In this document: positions 36,734 through 45,151 of the stretch, in pieces
How positions within the stretch are numbered: the stretch's first letter is position 1
Layout of the letters: every line of letters starts with the position of its first letter
NCBI GenBank assembly: GCA_017522065.1
Contig: JAFXAD010000038.1
Span: 1-53,253 of the forward strand
Reading direction: 5' to 3'
Length of the DNA stretch: 53,253 bases
From: Bacteroidales bacterium
GTDB lineage: Bacteria > Bacteroidota > Bacteroidia > Bacteroidales > P3
Program-made: the position numbers and the translations under genes
The notes under the pieces: model-generated
The model's database searches: none
The model's input: the letters and a program-made list of their open reading frames with translations, nothing else
Told to the model about the DNA's origin: nothing

Positions 36734-37960
36734 TCAAAAATCTCCATCGCGTCCGTGGCCCACCGGTTTGGACTCGTCGGTTTTCTTTTTGCCGGCCTTG
36801 AAAGTCATTTCCATGGCGACCTTGCCTTGCTCATCGTACATCACCCATCGTCCGTCCTTTTCGCCGTTGGCAAAAGAACCCTGCTCTATCGGTTTTCCTG
36901 CACTGTTGAATCGCTCGTATTTCCCGTGCCACACACCATTGCGGTAGTTGGAGCGCGACTCTATTTTCCCGTTCGGGAAATACCGGACCTCTTCGCCGTC
37001 CTTTTCGTCGGCGGAATAGTGCATCACATAGCGTGGGCGACCATCATCATAGAAGGCCTTCCATTCGCCGTCTTTCAGTCCCTTGTGGAACGAACCAGTA
37101 TAGTCCGTATGGCCGTCCTCGTACCACGCAGTCCAGACACCTTCCTCCTTGCCGCCGACATAGTTGCCTTCATGCAATTTGCGTCCCGACTCGTACCACG
37201 TGGTCCATTTACCGCTTTTGTCGCCATTGACATACAGACCTTCGCGCCACTTTTCGCCGGTTTCGTAATAATACGTCCATATACCTGTCTCTATGCCGTT
37301 GCTATAATTTCCTTTGATGCCGAGTTTGCCGTTGGTGCGCCAATAGAATAGCCATTCACCCTGCTGTTGTCCGTTGTCCAAGCGGCCTTTCATGTCAAGG
37401 CCTCCGTTTTCGGTCCACCATGTGGCTTGTCCGTCAAGCTCGTTGTTCTTGTACGTACCTTGGAATTTCTTCTGCCCGTTTGAATGCCATTCTGTCGAAG
37501 GTCCCTGCTTGATTCCGTTTTCGAACCGGATCTCCTCATTTTGCTGACCGTTTGAATACCACGACTTGTACACGCCGTTCTTTTTTCCGCCGGCAACGGG
37601 CACCTCGCTTTTCTTGGAGCCGTCGGCATACCATTCACGCGACATACCGTCGGCATAGCACTCTTCGGCACAACGTTTTCCATCTTCATAATACACCTTC
37701 CATACTCCAGTCTTCTCACCACGGTCGTTGTACGCACCTTCGCGGAACACTTTACCGTTCTGGTGCCACCATGTCCACTGTCCGGTGCGGACACTGTCGT
37801 CGGTCATCATTCCCTCAACAGCAGCATGCTTTTTCTCCACATCGTAGAATTTCTGGTATCTGACTTGAGCCTGCAATGCTACTGATGTCATAAACAAGAC
37901 ACTGAAAACGGCCAACTTTGCTGTTGTATTCTGGATTCTTTTTACCTCAATGCGAATCAT
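36734..37960 (-). CDS. Exported MORN-repeat protein
   Basis: 408 residues: a signal peptide (ends VALQAQ) followed by about fifteen tandem MORN-type modules of 20-24 residues, each like WYSNGQQNEEIRFENGIKQG or WTAWYEDGHTDYTGSFHKGL. Similar proteins are often named YwqK-family antitoxin, but a role as antitoxin is not supported by an exported MORN array; scaffolding or envelope binding is more plausible. It ends just inside the maf 5' region and starts 108 bases after the DUF4270 gene, on the same strand. Confidence 0.85.
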   Translation of the reverse strand: MIRIEVKRIQNTTAKLAVFSVLFMTSVALQAQVRYQKFYDVEKKHAAVEGMMTDDSVRTGQWTWWHQNGKVFREGAYNDRGEKTGVWKVYYEDGKRCAEECYADGMSREWYADGSKKSEVPVAGGKKNGVYKSWYSNGQQNEEIRFENGIKQGPSTEWHSNGQKKFQGTYKNNELDGQATWWTENGGLDMKGRLDNGQQQGEWLFYWRTNGKLGIKGNYSNGIETGIWTYYYETGEKWREGLYVNGDKSGKWTTWYESGRKLHEGNYVGGKEEGVWTAWYEDGHTDYTGSFHKGLKDGEWKAFYDDGRPRYVMHYSADEKDGEEVRYFPNGKIESRSNYRNGVWHGKYERFNSAGKPIEQGSFANGEKDGRWVMYDEQGKVAMEMTFKAGKKKTDESKPVGHGRDGDF

Positions 37961-38068
37961 AAGTTATGGAAATGAAAATGGTTATACACTGTTTTGTACT
38001 ATGGACGGCGCTTTTGTTGTATGTTATTCGGACTGCTTTGTCATTCAGAATGCATCCACGACAACTTG

Positions 38069-39355
38069 CTACTCACTGTATACGAACTCTATGCGGATCG
38101 GGTTGCCCGATGTTGCTCCAACATTGCTGCCGTTAATGACTGTGTATTCCGGCGACGACCGTCGTCCGCTGATTACCAGCAGGGTGCCGAGATCCATACC
38201 GCTGTTCAGTGTTTTCTGGAGGTGCTGCGTTATGCGCAACCGGTAGCATCCACGCTCGGCATCGTATTTGCCGTCGTAGCCCGACATGGTATACGTGTCG
38301 TACATGTCAGGGATGCTGACCACCACGTCGTTCAGATAACACTTGAATGCCGCAATCAGTTCAGGCTTGCTTGCCGGTGCAATGTCGGCAACAGGCATAA
38401 GCAATTCGGCATAGTGTATGACAGCATGAGGATGCTGACGGTGGAAGTTTTCGACAAAACTGTCGAAATAAATCTTGATGTTGGTTCCACCCATGGGATT
38501 GAGATAAAGGTAACGGCTTCCGTCTATCGAGTCACCGGTATTGTTGTTGAATACCGACAGCATGCCCGTGTAGTTGTTCTTGAACTGGCTGAAATGCGGC
38601 AAATCCTGTCCAACCGTCAGGTCGAACGTACGGGCGATGGTATCGCTTCCGTTGACGTACTTGTAGTATGTCGTGATGTTTGTGGCACTCGATTTAAGAT
38701 TCAGCAATGCCATGATAGGGGTGCCGTCGTTAACCAGCCTGATGCGGACGCCTTTCACAGCGTTGACGAAATCCTGCTCAGTGGCGTAGCTTTTGTTCAG
38801 AAGATACTGCACAAATACCGAATTGAGCTTCATCCTTACAACCATACTATCGTTCTCCTCTATCCTGACAACGTCGTCGAAAAAACACTTGCCACTGACC
38901 GCAATCTCGTCAAAAGCATAGTACGACGTATCCTTCTGCGGACTTTCTACCGTCTGATACACCTCGAAATGAAGATTCTTGTACGATTTGGAATTGTTAT
39001 CCTGGCTGTACAGCTTGCTCACAAACAGCGACATCACGACAGAGTCGATGACACAATTCTGGTCAAACTCCACTCCCGATCCGTTATAGGTTGATATCTG
39101 CGAAAACAGCACGGCCTCCGTACTGCCGACCAAGGGGTCGACATAGCTGCCGACGAGCGCATTCGACTGACCCGACGTCAGCAGCGAATCTTCAAACATG
39201 GTGTACGCTCTGCCGTATGCGGTATCGACAACACCGGAATACATGGTCGACGGATCCTGAAGTTCCACGCCTATCGACGACTCTTTTTCATTACAGGCGG
39301 CAAACAGCATTGCCGCAATGACACACAACGGATAAAGGATTTGTCTCTTGTTCAT
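38069..39355 (-). CDS. DUF4270-family lipoprotein
   Basis: 428 residues with lipobox Cys21 (AAMLFAAC). The mature start NEKESSIGVELQDPSTMYSG and the segments LVGSYVDPLVGSTEAVLFSQ and IDSVVMSLFV match DUF4270, a Bacteroidetes-only family usually encoded beside the GT5-like gene, as here (21-base gap). Predicted beta-rich and outer-membrane-anchored; function unknown. Confidence 0.85.
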   Translation of the reverse strand: MNKRQILYPLCVIAAMLFAACNEKESSIGVELQDPSTMYSGVVDTAYGRAYTMFEDSLLTSGQSNALVGSYVDPLVGSTEAVLFSQISTYNGSGVEFDQNCVIDSVVMSLFVSKLYSQDNNSKSYKNLHFEVYQTVESPQKDTSYYAFDEIAVSGKCFFDDVVRIEENDSMVVRMKLNSVFVQYLLNKSYATEQDFVNAVKGVRIRLVNDGTPIMALLNLKSSATNITTYYKYVNGSDTIARTFDLTVGQDLPHFSQFKNNYTGMLSVFNNNTGDSIDGSRYLYLNPMGGTNIKIYFDSFVENFHRQHPHAVIHYAELLMPVADIAPASKPELIAAFKCYLNDVVVSIPDMYDTYTMSGYDGKYDAERGCYRLRITQHLQKTLNSGMDLGTLLVISGRRSSPEYTVINGSNVGATSGNPIRIEFVYSE

Positions 39356-39376
39356 CTATATCTCTGAAAAATAAAC

Positions 39377-40201
39377 TCAATTATTGATATTGCTGCCGAT
39401 TATGGTGTCGTAAAGCTTATTGATTTGCTCATAGAACACCGCTTTGTCTGGGTTGTAGTCGACAATGTTTTTCTTGTTTTCACGTGCAAATGCAAGCAAC
39501 TCGGGATCCACATCGGGCGAAGCCACCACTATACCGTGGGCATACGTTATGGCAGCCTTGGTCAATGTGTTGTAGTCAAGATTTTCGAATAGCCTCAGAT
39601 CCTTGGCAGTCGCGCCGTCGGCTTTTAGCTTACGTTCCATTTCGGAGCCGAAATCGCCCTTGAAAGAATCGTTGCACAGCGTGAAGACCGTCTTGGTCCC
39701 GGAGAAGAAAGCATTTTCCTTATTGATTCGGCGCAGATAGAACGGAATCATGCACGAAAACCATCCTGTGAAATGAATCAGGTGAGGCTGCCATGCCAAT
39801 TTGCGGACAGCCTCAAGGGTACCTCGTCCGAAAAAGAGCATGCGCTCGTCGTTGTCGGCACAGAATTTGCCCTTGTCGTCGTAGAAACCTTTATGTCGTG
39901 TAAAATATTCTTCATTGTCAATAAAATACACCTGCATTCGTGCCGTCGGAATTGATCCTACCTTGATTATGAGCTGATGGTCTGCATTGTTGACAATCAA
40001 ATTCATGCCCGACAGACGTATTACCTCATGCAACTGGTTTTTGCGTTCGTTCACACTACTGAATCGGGGCATAAACACCCTTATCTCACGTCCCTTTTCC
40101 TGGACGTACGAAGGCAAATAGCGCCCCAAATAGGAAATTTCATTCTCAGGCAGAAATGGCATAATTTCCTGACTGACAAAAAGTATCCTTCCTTTTCCCA
40201 T
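39377..40201 (-). CDS. Glycogen/starch synthase-like (GT5) N-terminal domain protein
   Basis: 274 residues resembling only the N-terminal half of GT5 synthases: ILFVSQEIMPFLPE, GREIRVFMPRFSSVNER and YFIDNEEYFTRHKGFYDD. The C-terminal ADP-glucose-binding domain is missing. The KxGG glucosyl-acceptor motif is absent (PENEISYLGRYLP instead), and the usual HxHxW-type site reads LIHFTGW. Such short forms are widespread in Bacteroidetes beside DUF4270 but are unlikely to make glycogen. It has a near-perfect promoter and heads a minus-strand run into the DUF4270 gene. Confidence 0.82.
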   Translation of the reverse strand: MGKGRILFVSQEIMPFLPENEISYLGRYLPSYVQEKGREIRVFMPRFSSVNERKNQLHEVIRLSGMNLIVNNADHQLIIKVGSIPTARMQVYFIDNEEYFTRHKGFYDDKGKFCADNDERMLFFGRGTLEAVRKLAWQPHLIHFTGWFSCMIPFYLRRINKENAFFSGTKTVFTLCNDSFKGDFGSEMERKLKADGATAKDLRLFENLDYNTLTKAAITYAHGIVVASPDVDPELLAFARENKKNIVDYNPDKAVFYEQINKLYDTIIGSNINN

Positions 40202-40227
40202 ATTATTGTTTCTTTATTTATATTTTG

Positions 40228-40257
40228 CAAAGATACACAAAAACAGTCGTATGTCAA
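40228..40257 (-). promoter_or_regulatory. Promoter of the GT5-like/DUF4270 operon
   Basis: On the minus strand TTG (40257-40255), exactly 19 bases, then TATCTTTG (40235-40228): an ideal Bacteroidetes promoter about 27 bases before the start codon. Confidence 0.8.
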
Positions 40258-40406
40258 AATTTATTTTTTTACTGGCAGATTCCGACACTCGACTTTGCCT
40301 GTACGACTATTTGCCAAACACATAGTTCAGTCCCTGCCTTTCGCAGATTCCATACTTTCCGCAACAAATTAAATTTTCTATTCGTCTGTAAAATAATTTT
40401 TTTTTG

Positions 40407-40414
40407 TATTTTTG
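40407..40414 (+). promoter_or_regulatory. Promoter -7 element of recX
   Basis: TATTTTTG matches the Bacteroidetes -7 element, 59 bases before the recX start; no convincing TTG at the usual upstream spacing. Confidence 0.45.
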
Positions 40415-40473
40415 CCCTCGGATTTTATTTGTTTAAGGATAGTTAATGATTTTTATACCAAAGTATTACGTAT

Positions 40474-40965
40474 ATGTCGCACACCCACAAATTTAACGAG
40501 ACAGAGCAGGTTTATGTATCGAAAGCAGAACAATATTGTGCCACCAACGAACAGTGTCGATCCGCAGTAAGAGACAAGCTCCGCACATGGGGCGCCGACA
40601 TGGGACTTACGGAACGCATTGTTGAATACCTTGTAGACAACGACTTTATCAACGAAGAACGCTATTGCCGAATCTATTGCGATTCCAAAATCAACCTTCA
40701 AAAATGGGGACGCATTAAAATAGCCTACCAGCTGCGCAGCAAACGCATTGAAAACAAGACAATCGACCAAACTCTTAAAAATATCGACGAACAGACTTAT
40801 ACCGAAACACTACACAATCTGGCTGTCAACAAGGCCTCTTCAATCAAAGAAGATGACCCTGTCAAACTCAGAAACAAGCTTGTAACCTTCCTCTCATCGC
40901 ACGGATTCACCCCCGACGAAATAAACAACGCTCTGCAAGACATACTCTATTCCGACAAAAAATAA
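40474..40965 (+). CDS. recX: Regulatory protein RecX
   Basis: 163 residues, all-helical, modulates RecA filaments. The three-helix RecX repeats are visible: KAEQYCATNEQCRSAVRDKL, then VEYLVDNDFINEERYCRIYCDSK and WGRIKIAYQLRSKRI. The C-terminal repeat ends HGFTPDEINNALQDI. No recA gene is nearby. The DUF3078 gene follows after 54 bases. Confidence 0.88.
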   Translation: MSHTHKFNETEQVYVSKAEQYCATNEQCRSAVRDKLRTWGADMGLTERIVEYLVDNDFINEERYCRIYCDSKINLQKWGRIKIAYQLRSKRIENKTIDQTLKNIDEQTYTETLHNLAVNKASSIKEDDPVKLRNKLVTFLSSHGFTPDEINNALQDILYSDKK

Positions 40966-41019
40966 ACCCATTTTTTTGCCTTAACAAAACAAGACTATAA
41001 CAATCAACATATAAAGCTC

Positions 41020-42120
41020 ATGACAAAGAAATTACTCTTTTTCGCTGTTCTCGCTTTCATGACTACAGCCATCGCTTCTGCTCAAGAAGAGGCAACCGCC
41101 GAAAAAACCAAGGCCGGCACTTGGACCACATCTTCCACACCAGCCCTCAAGATTGGAGAATTCATGTTCAACAACTGGTCTTCATCCGGCAACTCTCAAA
41201 TCGACGTGACCGGAACCTTCTTCGGCAACTACAAGTTCTCGCACCCTAAATATGTGTGGGACAACATTGTCGACCTCGCCTACGGCTATGCTTGGCAAGA
41301 CCTTGCAGAAGGCGACACTCTCTTCGAAACCCGCCGCAAAAGCAATGACAAAATCGACCTGACCAGTGCCATATCATGGAAAGCATACAAGGACTGGGGA
41401 GCCAGCTTCACGGCCAACCTCAAAACCCAATTCGGCAACGGATACGAATACAACGGTTTCGGTGCCAACCAGACACAGAAACAAGTGTCGGGGTTCTTTG
41501 CTCCTGCCTACCTGACAACGGCACTCTCTTTCGAGCACAAGAAAGACAACTGGTCCGTTTCGCTCTCTTTCCTGACCGGAAAAACAACTTTTGTCTGCAA
41601 CAATGACCTCATCGACAGCGGTTACAACTACGGTGTCATCCAACCCGACGACTTCAAGATTGATGACGGCACAGGCAACAGCATCCTCAACCCCTCACGC
41701 AGCTACACCCACGCCTATTTCGCTCTCGGTAGCTACATCAAGGCCATGTACCTCAAGAAGGACATCCTTCCGAAACTCGACCTCTATGCTCGCATCGAAC
41801 TTTTCTATGACTACAAGAAACCCAAAAACATGAGCTGGGACGACCTCAGCAATTCCAAATACGAAGTGGCTTTAGACAGCGAGGGCAATCCCTACGACGA
41901 CCTCGCCAGCTTTGGCTGGATGAAGAGAAGGGCATTCGAGACCGACCTCGATTTCGAACTCAAGCTCGACTACCGACTCGCCAGCTTCCTCTCCGCCAAT
42001 TTTGCCCTCAACACAAAGTGGGACACCGACTTCAACGGTATCGGCAAATGGGGTCACTGGCAGATATACCAAATGGCAGGAATCCAAATCCTCTTCAACT
42101 GGAAAACCCCGAAAGAATAA
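41020..42120 (+). CDS. DUF3078 outer-membrane protein
   Basis: 366 residues with a signal peptide (ends AIASAQ). EFMFNNWSSSGNSQIDVTGT, followed by YVWDNIVDLAYGYAWQ, is the DUF3078 signature; the rest is a long beta-barrel (RIELFYDYKKPKNM, LNTKWDTDF) ending in a typical last strand, MAGIQILFNWKTPKE. The family is found across Bacteroidetes with unknown function, probably an outer-membrane barrel. A strong terminator follows. Confidence 0.87.
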   Translation: MTKKLLFFAVLAFMTTAIASAQEEATAEKTKAGTWTTSSTPALKIGEFMFNNWSSSGNSQIDVTGTFFGNYKFSHPKYVWDNIVDLAYGYAWQDLAEGDTLFETRRKSNDKIDLTSAISWKAYKDWGASFTANLKTQFGNGYEYNGFGANQTQKQVSGFFAPAYLTTALSFEHKKDNWSVSLSFLTGKTTFVCNNDLIDSGYNYGVIQPDDFKIDDGTGNSILNPSRSYTHAYFALGSYIKAMYLKKDILPKLDLYARIELFYDYKKPKNMSWDDLSNSKYEVALDSEGNPYDDLASFGWMKRRAFETDLDFELKLDYRLASFLSANFALNTKWDTDFNGIGKWGHWQIYQMAGIQILFNWKTPKE

Positions 42121-42140
42121 CTCCAAAGCATAAACAAATA

Positions 42141-42169
42141 AAAACGTGCATTTCTGCACGTTTTTTTTA
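42141..42169 (+). terminator. Intrinsic terminator of the DUF3078 gene
   Basis: AAAACGTGCA-TTTC-TGCACGTTTT stem-loop followed by a run of T, 20 bases after the stop. It also lies just past the 3' end of the convergent gene. Confidence 0.9.
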
Positions 42170-42220
42170 TTTCCAATCGGTCAGACGATTTCTACTGCCC
42201 TGCCTTTGTGCCTTCTTACG

Positions 42221-43039
42221 TCAGTCCAAAAAAACGAAGCGGCAACGGGAAGCATAACTCAAACCCAGCAGCTTGGACGCAGAATCCTTGTTGACAGCCA
42301 GCTGCAGGAAGCCTGTCGACGAAACCGTCAATAGCAATTCTCCCATTCGCACATCGCTGTAGTGTCGGCTCACACTGCTGATATCCTCATAGCGCTCATT
42401 GCTTCCAAGCCTGCGATCCAGCTCCACGCGGAACCTGCGACCCGCTCTAATCTTTTCAAACTCGTCGAAAGTGATGTTCAGGTCCACATTCCCATACGAG
42501 TCCATATAGATCACCATAGATTCAAGCCTGTTCCCATCGACCTGCGCCTTGAGGAACGAACGGAAACGCAATGATTCGCACGGCTGTCCGAGTGTATGTA
42601 TATCAGCACCACCTACAAGCGCCGCGGCAATGTCGCAATACTGGTCATACGCCAGAAACGAATTCGAAGTCGACACCTCCGGAAACGGCAACCCGACAAC
42701 GGCATCGCATTCGCTATCCAGCGAGACCTCGATGAGCTTGCGGTTGCTGCAGATGAAATACTGGCCCCTATAGCTGGCAATAAACGAAAGCCTCTCCGGT
42801 TCAGAACCTTGAGCCTGTTCGCACCCGACATCGACTATATGCACCGTACCCGACGGAAACGACATGCACCCATGCTTGATGACATTCATGGCAGTGGAGA
42901 GATCGTTCCAGACTTGACGATGAGTCAAGTCCACCACGCGGACTCCCTCAATCTGCGAGTACAGTTTCCCTTTAACCTTCGCAGCATAGAAATCGCGGTC
43001 ACCCCAATCGGTGGTCAATGTGACTATTGGTGCATCCAT
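42221..43039 (-). CDS. SAM hydrolase (SAM hydroxide adenosyltransferase, DUF62)
   Basis: 272 residues from ATG at 43039 (a TTG nine bases upstream is less likely). VTLTTDWGDRDFYAAKVKG at the N-terminus and DSYGNVDLNITFDEF in the C-terminal half are hallmarks of the chlorinase/fluorinase/SAM-hydrolase superfamily, in which most bacterial members split SAM to adenosine and methionine. The halogenase-specific loop is not evident, so hydrolase is preferred. It has its own promoter with a leader of about 115 bases. Confidence 0.87.
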   Translation of the reverse strand: MDAPIVTLTTDWGDRDFYAAKVKGKLYSQIEGVRVVDLTHRQVWNDLSTAMNVIKHGCMSFPSGTVHIVDVGCEQAQGSEPERLSFIASYRGQYFICSNRKLIEVSLDSECDAVVGLPFPEVSTSNSFLAYDQYCDIAAALVGGADIHTLGQPCESLRFRSFLKAQVDGNRLESMVIYMDSYGNVDLNITFDEFEKIRAGRRFRVELDRRLGSNERYEDISSVSRHYSDVRMGELLLTVSSTGFLQLAVNKDSASKLLGLSYASRCRFVFLD

Positions 43040-43160
43040 TTTTATCAATCAGGTAGTGGTTTACTTTTTGTTTGTCAAGAATGTTTTTCGGTGCAGAGCG
43101 ACCCTCTATTTGTTTGTTTCACAGAATAAAACACATCATTAGCTCCGCACCTATGTTTTG

Positions 43161-43190
43161 CAAAGATACGCATTCCGACAAATTTGTCAA
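43161..43190 (-). promoter_or_regulatory. Promoter of the SAM hydrolase gene
   Basis: On the minus strand TTG (43190-43188), exactly 19 bases, then TATCTTTG (43168-43161): an ideal match. The remaining gap between this gene and sufC (43040-43446) holds no open frame with coding character. Confidence 0.8.
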
Positions 43191-43375
43191 AAAATATTTT
43201 TCAACCGCATGAATTCTATACCCTTACATGCGTTTTATGAGATGATTTGCCGGCGAAACATGCAAAAAAATCGCCAAACGTTCATCGTCAGCATTTATTT
43301 TACAGATACAGTGTACATAACACCCTCCAACAGCCACCCCTTGAATTTAAACTTTTCCAAGTCAATAATTTTTAT

Positions 43376-43383
43376 TACTTTTG
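43376..43383 (+). promoter_or_regulatory. Promoter -7 element of sufCD
   Basis: TACTTTTG matches the -7 consensus, 63 bases before sufC. The -33 TTG is not at the usual distance. It shows that sufC probably starts its own transcript rather than continuing from an upstream sufB. Confidence 0.5.
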
Positions 43384-43446
43384 TTTATTTATACGCAATG
43401 CGTATATCAGTAACAACACACAAATAATCAACTAACTACACAATAT

Positions 43447-44205
43447 ATGTCACTCTTATCCATCCGCAATTTGCACGCCAGCATCGGCGACCGCGAGATT
43501 CTGAAAGGCGTAAATCTTGAAATAAACAAAGGCGAGGTCCACTCCATCATGGGCCCGAACGGCAACGGGAAAAGTACCCTTGCAGGCATCATTGCAGGCA
43601 ACCCGAAATATACCGTGACCGAAGGCGAAGTCATTTACAACGGAAAGAACATCCTCGATCTCCCCGTCGACGTGCGCGCCAACGAAGGCATTTTCCTTGG
43701 CTTCCAATATCCCGTCGAAATACCGGGCGTGACCATCACCAACTTCATGCGTACCGCTGTCAATGAGCAACGCAAATACCGCGGTCTCGACCCCCTCTCC
43801 GGTTCCGAGTTCCTCAAACTCATGGAAGAAAAGAAAAAGGTTGTCGAAATGACCACCAACCTTGCCAACCGCTCTGTCAACGAAGGCTTCAGCGGCGGCG
43901 AGAAGAAGAAGAACGAAATCTTCCAGATGGCTATGCTCAACCCCACCCTCGCCATCCTCGACGAGACCGACTCGGGACTCGACATCGACGCTCTACGCAT
44001 CGTCGCCAACGGTGTCAACCAGCTCCGCTCGCCCGAGAACGCCACCGTAGTCATAACCCACTACCAACGCCTGCTCGACTATATAGTTCCCGACTTCGTC
44101 CACGTCCTCTACGAAGGACGCATCGTAAAAACGGGACCAAAAGAGCTGGCTCTCGAACTGGAAGAAAAAGGATACGAATGGATTAAAAAAGAACTCGAAA
44201 AATGA
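43447..44205 (+). CDS. sufC: Fe-S cluster assembly ATPase SufC
   Basis: 252-residue ABC-type ATPase of the SUF scaffold complex. Walker [11 protein letters not shown] (36-45), signature [10 protein letters not shown] near 148, Walker [15 protein letters not shown] near 173. The SufC-specific signature with GEKKK and the DSGLD box are intact. It overlaps sufD by ATGA. sufB, normally the first gene of the cluster, is not upstream. Confidence 0.96.
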   Translation: MSLLSIRNLHASIGDREILKGVNLEINKGEVHSIMGPNGNGKSTLAGIIAGNPKYTVTEGEVIYNGKNILDLPVDVRANEGIFLGFQYPVEIPGVTITNFMRTAVNEQRKYRGLDPLSGSEFLKLMEEKKKVVEMTTNLANRSVNEGFSGGEKKKNEIFQMAMLNPTLAILDETDSGLDIDALRIVANGVNQLRSPENATVVITHYQRLLDYIVPDFVHVLYEGRIVKTGPKELALELEEKGYEWIKKELEK

Positions 44206-45131
44206 TACGCAAAGACGTTCTGCCCAATGTCTGGAACGACAACTGGTCGTGCAACAGCCCGGCTCAAGACATCCATCTGCAAAGCAATGGAGAACTCATT
44301 CTGGTGCTGTGCGACATCAACGACGCCCCGATGTTCTTCCTGCACGAAAAAAACGGCTACTCTATATTGCCCGATATCGAGAATCTGAATATCTATGTGG
44401 ATTCCAACGCTCACCTCAGTCTCTACAGGCTTCAAGGCATGAACACCCCGGGCAACCACCTCACCTCACTGCGACTCTTCATGCAGCAGGACAGCACTGC
44501 CGACTTGTGCACAATCACCCTTGGCGGTACCCATGTGCGCAACAATATCGAAGTGCGCATGCAGGGCGAAGGATGCACCCTCAACGCCAACGGGCTTTAC
44601 CTCATCGACCGCGAACAGCAATGCGACAACTACATCTTCGTCGAGCATGCCAAGCCTCATTGCTTCAGCCGCGAACTCTACAAAGGCATCATCGATGATG
44701 CGGCACGCGCGCGCTTCAACGGACACGTCCTGGTGCAAGACGGCGCCATCAAGACCGAGGCTTACCAAACCAACCGCAACATCCTCCTCACAGACAAAGC
44801 CCACGTCGACACCCGGCCGTTCCTCGAAATCTACAATGACGACGTCAAGTGCTCACACGGCAGCACCATCGGACAGCTCGACGAACAGGCGCTCTTCTAC
44901 CTAATGACTCGCGGCATCAGCCAACGCACCGCAACCACCTTGCTCAGCTACGCTTTCTGCGACGAAGTGATAAGCACCATCGCCATCCCTTCGCTACACG
45001 ATGCCGTAGGCGACATGGTAAAGAAACGTCTGCACGGCGAACTGACTCCCTGCGCCGACTGTGCCCTGCAGTGCTCATCGCCTTGCAACGGTCCCGATGC
45101 CAACTTCGTAATCGACCCGTCGAAACTCTAA
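44202..45131 (+). CDS. sufD: Fe-S cluster assembly protein SufD (short form)
   Basis: 309 residues, shorter than the roughly 430-450 of most SufD proteins; the N-terminal helical domain is reduced, while the right-handed beta-helix core is clear ([20 protein letters not shown], then [20 protein letters not shown] with the conserved His). The C-terminus is unusual: instead of ending in the normal helix, it carries Cys284, Cys287, Cys291 and Cys295 ([12 protein letters not shown]), a possible metal site. Translationally coupled to sufC. sufS and sufE do not follow. Confidence 0.88.
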   Translation: MIRKDVLPNVWNDNWSCNSPAQDIHLQSNGELILVLCDINDAPMFFLHEKNGYSILPDIENLNIYVDSNAHLSLYRLQGMNTPGNHLTSLRLFMQQDSTADLCTITLGGTHVRNNIEVRMQGEGCTLNANGLYLIDREQQCDNYIFVEHAKPHCFSRELYKGIIDDAARARFNGHVLVQDGAIKTEAYQTNRNILLTDKAHVDTRPFLEIYNDDVKCSHGSTIGQLDEQALFYLMTRGISQRTATTLLSYAFCDEVISTIAIPSLHDAVGDMVKKRLHGELTPCADCALQCSSPCNGPDANFVIDPSKL

Positions 45132-45151
45132 CCCCCAACAAGTCGCCGCAC

